A stretch of 64,000 bases of DNA from Corynebacterium marambiense (GTDB lineage Bacteria; Actinomycetota; Actinomycetes; Mycobacteriales; Mycobacteriaceae). Both the position numbers and the translations under genes were made by a program. The notes beneath the pieces are model-generated. The model saw only the letters and a program-made list of their open reading frames with translations, did no database searches and had not been told where the DNA came from. Of the stretch, positions 59,866 to 64,000 are shown one piece after another. The stretch covers positions 124,001-188,000 of the forward strand of contig NZ_JAEIOT010000007.1 of assembly GCF_016342275.1 (NCBI RefSeq), in the 5' to 3' direction. Position 1 is the first letter of the stretch, and the number at the start of each line of letters is the position of its first letter.

Positions 59866-60848
59866 CTGAGACAGATGATGTGCGGCGACGGACGGGCAAC
59901 ACCGCCACAGCCCCCGCGTTGGAGACCCGCGGACTAACGCGGATCTTCGGCGACGTCCGCGCCGTCGACCATCTGGATCTCCGAGTCGAACCGGGAACCG
60001 TCTTCGCGCTGCTCGGCCCCAACGGGGCGGGTAAAACGACGACGATCGAGATGTGTGAAGGATTCACCGAACCCACGTCCGGACGAGTCCGGGTTCTCGG
60101 TCTGGATCCTGTCCTCGACGCCGATGCCGTGCGACGCAAAATCGGGGTGATGCTCCAGGGTGGCGGCGCCTACCCGGGCATTCGGGTGCGAGAGATGCTC
60201 GAACTGACCGCCTCATACAGCGCACACCCCCTAGATCCCGACTGGCTCCTCCAACTCGTCGGTCTCACCCGGCACTCCCGGACCTCGTATCGCCGACTCT
60301 CCGGGGGCCAGCAACAACGCCTCTCCCTGGCCTGCGCCCTCGTCGGACGGCCTGAGCTCGTCTTCCTGGATGAACCGACTGCAGGAATGGACACCCAGTC
60401 CAGGCTCGCCGTGTGGGAACTCGTGAACTCCTTGCGCCGAGACGGGGTGACGGTCGTCCTCACCACCCACCTCATGGACGAGGCGGAGGCTCTCGCCGAC
60501 CGCGTCGTTATCATCGACCGTGGTGTCAAGGTTGCCGAGGGAAGTCCCGCGGAGCTCACCGCACTGACCGGCGGCGGTGCGGCACAGATTCGGGTCGATA
60601 CCTCCGCACAACTTGACCCGATCTTGTTCCGCGCCTCGTTGATGTCCTCTGGACACGAGGAGGGAGCGACCCTCACCGCAACGCGTCCACTGTCCTACCG
60701 GATCCAGGCCCGCCCGACACCGGATCTCGTCGCCGCCATCGCCTCGGCTGCGGCGGAACAGAGCGTACTGATCCGCGGGCTGGGCATCGACCACCGGAGT
60801 CTCGAGGATGTCTTCCTCGACATCACCGGGCGCGAAATGAGGAGCTGA
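59862..60848 (+). CDS. ABC transporter ATPase
   Basis: A 328-residue ATPase of an ABC-2 exporter. Walker A GPNGAGKTTT, signature LSGGQQQRLSLA, Walker B LVFLDEPTAGMD and H-loop VLTTHLMDEA are all intact. A C-terminal extension (about 230-328) ends LEDVFLDITGREM, as in drug and lipid exporters. The GTG overlaps the mptB stop by four bases (GTGA). The permease follows two bases later. The position between mptB and ctaA is conserved in corynebacteria; the substrate is unknown. Confidence 0.93.
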   Translation: MTETDDVRRRTGNTATAPALETRGLTRIFGDVRAVDHLDLRVEPGTVFALLGPNGAGKTTTIEMCEGFTEPTSGRVRVLGLDPVLDADAVRRKIGVMLQGGGAYPGIRVREMLELTASYSAHPLDPDWLLQLVGLTRHSRTSYRRLSGGQQQRLSLACALVGRPELVFLDEPTAGMDTQSRLAVWELVNSLRRDGVTVVLTTHLMDEAEALADRVVIIDRGVKVAEGSPAELTALTGGGAAQIRVDTSAQLDPILFRASLMSSGHEEGATLTATRPLSYRIQARPTPDLVAAIASAAAEQSVLIRGLGIDHRSLEDVFLDITGREMRS

Positions 60849-60850
60849 CA

Positions 60851-61657
60851 GTGATACCAGAGCAACCCGACACCCGTACCGGTGGCGAGGCCCGATTCGC
60901 ACCCGGAACCTTCTCCCCCGATCCGCAGCAGGCCGGCGCCGTACACATGCTCCTCGCCCAGGCACTGATCGAGGCACGACTCTTCCTCCGGCACAGTGAG
61001 CAGCAGCTACTCAGTCTGGTGATCCCCCTCGGCTCACTCATCGCCCTGTCGCTCGTGCCGCTCCTCGATGCCGAGAATCCGGTGGCGCTCGTCCTCCCGC
61101 TCACACTCGCGATCTCGGCGGTGTCCGCCGGGTTCACTGGTCAGGCCATCGCCGTCGCATTCGACCGGAGGTATGGTGCCCTGAAACGAATCGGGGCCTC
61201 CGGTGTGCCCCGGTGGGTGATCATCACGGGCAAGGTCCTCGGGGTACTCGCTGTGTCGGCCGTACAGACCGTCCTGCTCTGTGTGACCGCCCTCATCCTG
61301 GGTTGGCGCCCGGATGTCGCCGCGCTTCCGGTAGCCGTCCTCACCCTGATCGTCGGTGTCGCGACATTCACCGCACTCGGTCTCCTCATGGGCGGAACCC
61401 TCAGCTCGGAGATCGTCCTCGCGTTGGCGAACCTCGTCTGGTTCCTACTCATCGGAATGGCCTCCTACGTCCAAATTCGGGCGGGAAGCATTGGCGACTG
61501 GGCCGATTGGACCGTCATTATTCCCTCTGTAGCGCTGACCCAGGGCCTGACCGGGGCACTATCCGGTGGGTTTCCCGGTGTCGAGCTGCTTGTCCTCACG
61601 GTCTGGGCCACCATCGGTGGCATCGTGACTGTGAAGGTGTTCAAGTTCACCGCCTGA
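60851..61657 (+). CDS. ABC-2 exporter permease
   Basis: A 268-residue membrane protein with six hydrophobic segments after a polar N-terminus of about 40 residues. The ABC-2 pattern is seen as FDRRYGALKRIGASGVPRW at the coupling helix and TVIIPSVALTQGLTGAL near the end. It starts two bases after the ATPase stop and forms the transporter with it. Confidence 0.92.
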   Translation: MIPEQPDTRTGGEARFAPGTFSPDPQQAGAVHMLLAQALIEARLFLRHSEQQLLSLVIPLGSLIALSLVPLLDAENPVALVLPLTLAISAVSAGFTGQAIAVAFDRRYGALKRIGASGVPRWVIITGKVLGVLAVSAVQTVLLCVTALILGWRPDVAALPVAVLTLIVGVATFTALGLLMGGTLSSEIVLALANLVWFLLIGMASYVQIRAGSIGDWADWTVIIPSVALTQGLTGALSGGFPGVELLVLTVWATIGGIVTVKVFKFTA

Positions 61658-61694
61658 CCCGTGGGCCTCATCCCTGTACCATCTGACGGCACGA

Positions 61695-61700
61695 TAGGAT
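61695..61700 (+). promoter_or_regulatory. -10 box of ctaA
   Basis: TAGGAT, seven nt before the GTG at 61708; leaderless geometry. Confidence 0.5.
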
Positions 61701-61707
61701 CAGGGGC

Positions 61708-62760
61708 GTGAGAACCAGCCCAGCTCCTTCCCTATTCACCCACCCACTCCAGTGGTTCCGCTCCCTCATCGACGGTCCCGAGGTCCGGATCCAGCGCCGG
61801 TTGGCGATGATCCTGCTCGTCTGTCAGGCAGGCATCACGGTCACCGGTTCAATCGTTCGGGTCACCGGTTCCGGCCTCGGGTGCGTCACCTGGCCTAACT
61901 GTCAGCCCGGATCGCTCGTTCCCGTGGCCGGCGCCGCCCCGTGGGTTCATCAGGCGATCGAGTGGGGCAACCGCCTTCTGACCTTCGTGGTAGCCTCCGC
62001 CGCCCTGCTCGTGTTCATCGCGGTAGTGCGCGCCGCCCGCCGCCGCGAGGTCATCATCCAGGCCTTCATCCAAGGCATTGGAGTTATCATCCAGGCGATC
62101 CTCGGCGGAATCTCCGTCCACCTGGAGCTCCGGTGGTGGTCGGTGGCCATGCACTTCCTGCCGTCGATGCTCCTCGTCTGGCTCGCCGCGATCCTGTGGG
62201 TGCGGATCGCCGAGCCCGATGACGGCACCCCTACCGAAACCTATCCCAGACCGCTCCGTTCCCTGGCGGTCCTCTCCGCGGCGACTCTGGCGGTCGTTCT
62301 CGGAACGGGAACGATGGTCACCGGCGCCGGAGTGCACTCCGGCGACTCCGGGGTCGGCATGGAGGGCCGGTTGGACATCGATCTCGCCCGCATCGCAAAC
62401 ATCCACGCCCACTTCATGTACCTGTACCTCGGGCTGACGGTAGGCCTGGTCATCGCGCTCGTCACCGTCGGGGCGGCGCTCCGAGCCAGGCGGATCGGGT
62501 GGATCCTCATCGGGTTCATTATCCTGCAGGCGGCGATCGGCATCATCCAGTTCAACTTCGGCGTCCCCCGGTGGACCGTCCCGGTCCACGTGGGTCTCTC
62601 CGGAACAGTGGTCGCATTCACCGGTGTGCTCTTCGCCTACGGCCGGGACAGAGTCGGAGGAGATGTGGGAACCACCGGCTCCCGCGACGGTGACCGGCGG
62701 CGCCGGAAACGCACCTCCGCACGGGATGCCGGAGTCGGCGGCGGAGCCCGCGTAGCCTGA
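61708..62760 (+). CDS. ctaA: Heme A synthase CtaA (Cox15)
   Basis: Oxidises the C8 methyl of heme O to give heme A for the aa3 cytochrome oxidase. The 350 residues hold eight membrane segments. Heme-ligand His residues are in HQAIEWGNRLLT, VAMHFLPSMLLV, IHAHFMYLYL and VPVHVGLSG. Two Cys (GLGCVTWPNCQPG) in the first loop are the pair conserved in Gram-positive CtaA. The C-terminus adds an Arg-rich tail. qor and ctaB follow, the usual order. Confidence 0.95.
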   Translation: MRTSPAPSLFTHPLQWFRSLIDGPEVRIQRRLAMILLVCQAGITVTGSIVRVTGSGLGCVTWPNCQPGSLVPVAGAAPWVHQAIEWGNRLLTFVVASAALLVFIAVVRAARRREVIIQAFIQGIGVIIQAILGGISVHLELRWWSVAMHFLPSMLLVWLAAILWVRIAEPDDGTPTETYPRPLRSLAVLSAATLAVVLGTGTMVTGAGVHSGDSGVGMEGRLDIDLARIANIHAHFMYLYLGLTVGLVIALVTVGAALRARRIGWILIGFIILQAAIGIIQFNFGVPRWTVPVHVGLSGTVVAFTGVLFAYGRDRVGGDVGTTGSRDGDRRRRKRTSARDAGVGGGARVA

Positions 62761-62788
62761 TCACGGGCGGCGGGCTGGTGACGCACGT

Positions 62789-62794
62789 TAAGAT
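62789..62794 (+). promoter_or_regulatory. -10 box of qor
   Basis: TAAGAT, six nt before the ATG at 62801; leaderless geometry. Confidence 0.5.
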
Positions 62795-62800
62795 TGACCT

Positions 62801-63763
62801 ATGCGAGCTATCCGGATATCCAGTCACGGCGGGCCCGAGGTTCTGGAACCCGCCGATGCCCCACGCCCCACGCCGAATGATGACCAGGTTCTGGTTGCCG
62901 TTGACGTCGCCGGGGTCAACTACATCGACACCTACTACCGGGAAGGCGTCTACAACGCCGAGCTCCCGTTCATCCCCGGACTCGAGGGAACGGGCCGCGT
63001 CGTCGAGGATCCTCGCGGCGAGATCGCCGAGGGAACCCTCGTCGCCTGGTGCGATGCCTTCGGTTCCTACGCGGAGTACACCGTCGTCCCCCGGGACCGG
63101 CTCGTCGCCGTACCCCGCGGAATCAATCCCCACACAGCCGCATCCATGCTCCTCCAGGGGATCACCGCGCACTACCTCACCGACGGCGTCTATTCACTGC
63201 GCGACGGCGACACCTGTCTGCTGACGGCGGGTGCCGGTGGGGTCGGCCTGCTCGCCACACAGATGGCGGCCGCCCGAGGCGCGACCGTCTACGCGGTGGT
63301 GTCCACCGATGAGAAAGATGAGCTCGCCCGCCGCGCCGGTGCCGCCGAGGTATTCCGCTACTCCGACCGCCTCGCCGACCAGGTGCGGCACGCCAACGGC
63401 GGAAACGGTGTCGACGTGGTCTACGACGGAGTCGGCAAGGCCACCTTCGACCAGTCCCTGCGGGCGGTGCGTCCACGGGGCACCGTGTGCCTGTTCGGTG
63501 CAGCCTCCGGACCCGTGGACCCCATCGATCCGCAGCTGCTGAACACCCACGGATCGATCTTCCTCACACGGCCCTCCATTGGCGCGTGGACCGCGCGGGA
63601 GGGTGAGTTCGTCATGCGGGCTCAGGCCGTCACCCAGGCGATCGTCGAGGGACGGCTGAATGTCCGCGTCGGATCCGTCCATCGGCTCGAGGATGCCGCC
63701 GTGGCGCACCGTGAACTCGAATCCAGGGCTACCACCGGGGCGATCGTCCTCGAGGTCTCATGA
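62801..63763 (+). CDS. qor: NADPH:quinone oxidoreductase (zeta-crystallin type)
   Basis: A 320-residue zinc-free medium-chain reductase that reduces quinones with NADPH. The N-terminus MRAIRISSHGGPEVLE and NYIDTYYREGVY are typical of Qor, and the Rossmann motif is AGAGGVGLLATQMA. No zinc-ligand cysteines are present. It lies between ctaA and ctaB, as in C. glutamicum, and ends just before a strong shared terminator. Confidence 0.95.
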   Translation: MRAIRISSHGGPEVLEPADAPRPTPNDDQVLVAVDVAGVNYIDTYYREGVYNAELPFIPGLEGTGRVVEDPRGEIAEGTLVAWCDAFGSYAEYTVVPRDRLVAVPRGINPHTAASMLLQGITAHYLTDGVYSLRDGDTCLLTAGAGGVGLLATQMAAARGATVYAVVSTDEKDELARRAGAAEVFRYSDRLADQVRHANGGNGVDVVYDGVGKATFDQSLRAVRPRGTVCLFGAASGPVDPIDPQLLNTHGSIFLTRPSIGAWTAREGEFVMRAQAVTQAIVEGRLNVRVGSVHRLEDAAVAHRELESRATTGAIVLEVS

Positions 63764-63768
63764 AGAAG

Positions 63769-63793
63769 TGCCCCGGCCGGGAAGGCCGGGGCA
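63769..63793. terminator. Terminator between qor and ctaB
   Basis: TGCCCCGGCC and GGCCGGGGCA form a perfect 10-bp stem with a five-base loop between convergent stops; can act on both strands. Confidence 0.8.
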
Positions 63794-63816
63794 CCCGCGG
63801 TGTTCGTGTCGTACGC

Positions 63817-64000
63817 TCAGAAGAAGGTCGTGGATACCCCGAGCATCTGCCCGACTGTCTCCAGCCCGAAGAAGGCATCGAGTGACAGCGCGACGAAGAC
63901 CGCCGCGAGGTAGTTGTTCGAGAGGATAAAGAGCTTCAGCGGTTTGACCTCCACTCCACGTAGGACGGCGCGATGCAGGAGGTGGGCCATGATGAGGAAC
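63817..64000 (-). CDS. ctaB: Heme O synthase CtaB, C-terminal part
   Basis: The last 60 codons of protoheme IX farnesyltransferase; the gene continues beyond the right edge. The translated end reads [20 protein letters not shown], then [17 protein letters not shown], matching the final loop and membrane helix of CtaB. The product is heme O, the substrate of CtaA encoded nearby. Stop TGA at 63819-63817. Confidence 0.9.
   Translation of the reverse strand, partial: FLIMAHLLHRAVLRGVEVKPLKLFILSNNYLAAVFVALSLDAFFGLETVGQMLGVSTTFF

Overview
The window is high-GC actinobacterial chromosome, almost certainly Corynebacterium. The order hisG-hisE, mshC-uppP, pyrD, mutAB-meaB, hemH, a RipA-type NlpC/P60 hydrolase, acn-acnR, sufRBDCSU-sufT, mptB, an ABC-2 exporter and ctaA-qor-ctaB is the corynebacterial core order. 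MshC (mycothiol) and MptB (lipoglycan mannan) fit a mycolic-acid actinobacterium. A perfect AcnR-type operator precedes acn, and many genes carry a TANNNT box 6-7 nt before the start codon, the arrangement expected for leaderless mRNAs.

Layout. 1-14.4 kb: aspA (cut by the left edge), hisG, hisE, a HAD phosphatase, a small acidic protein, mshC, uppP, a degenerate aldo/keto reductase, a lipoprotein, pyrD, a membrane protein, a PEBP-family protein and a two-gene ABC exporter whose ATPase domains are complementarily degenerate. 14.5-25.8 kb: tRNA-Leu(GAG), a lipoprotein, a zinc-ribbon/SDR fusion, a RibD-like reductase, a cupin, meaB-mutB-mutA, a VTT-domain membrane protein and an HTH protein. 25.9-35.8 kb: stomatin/NfeD pair, DUF3097, an unknown protein, a TetR-ABC-2 exporter module with paired operators, hemH, the ripA-like hydrolase with an unusually long leader, and a DUF6676-like membrane protein. 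36-44.2 kb: acn, acnR, an amidotransferase, DUF1990, an ABC-F ATPase and a lycopene-cyclase-like flavoprotein.

44.2-51.2 kb is the accessory part: a 1352-residue surface sialidase on a long Thr/Val/Pro repeat stalk, two secreted Ig-like proteins, a broken third Ig-like gene and a remnant of a second sialidase. All members with an intact 3' end finish in a short aromatic amphipathic tail, which suggests a shared route to, or anchor in, the cell envelope. 51.4-57.8 kb is the complete SUF Fe-S assembly operon behind its repressor SufR. 58.2-64 kb runs mptB, an ABC exporter, ctaA (heme A synthase), qor, and the end of ctaB on the opposite strand; with hemH this region supplies heme for cytochrome oxidase.

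Most functional names rest on motif recognition in the translated sequence. Promoter, operator and terminator calls are from base patterns alone and are inference. No database search was run.
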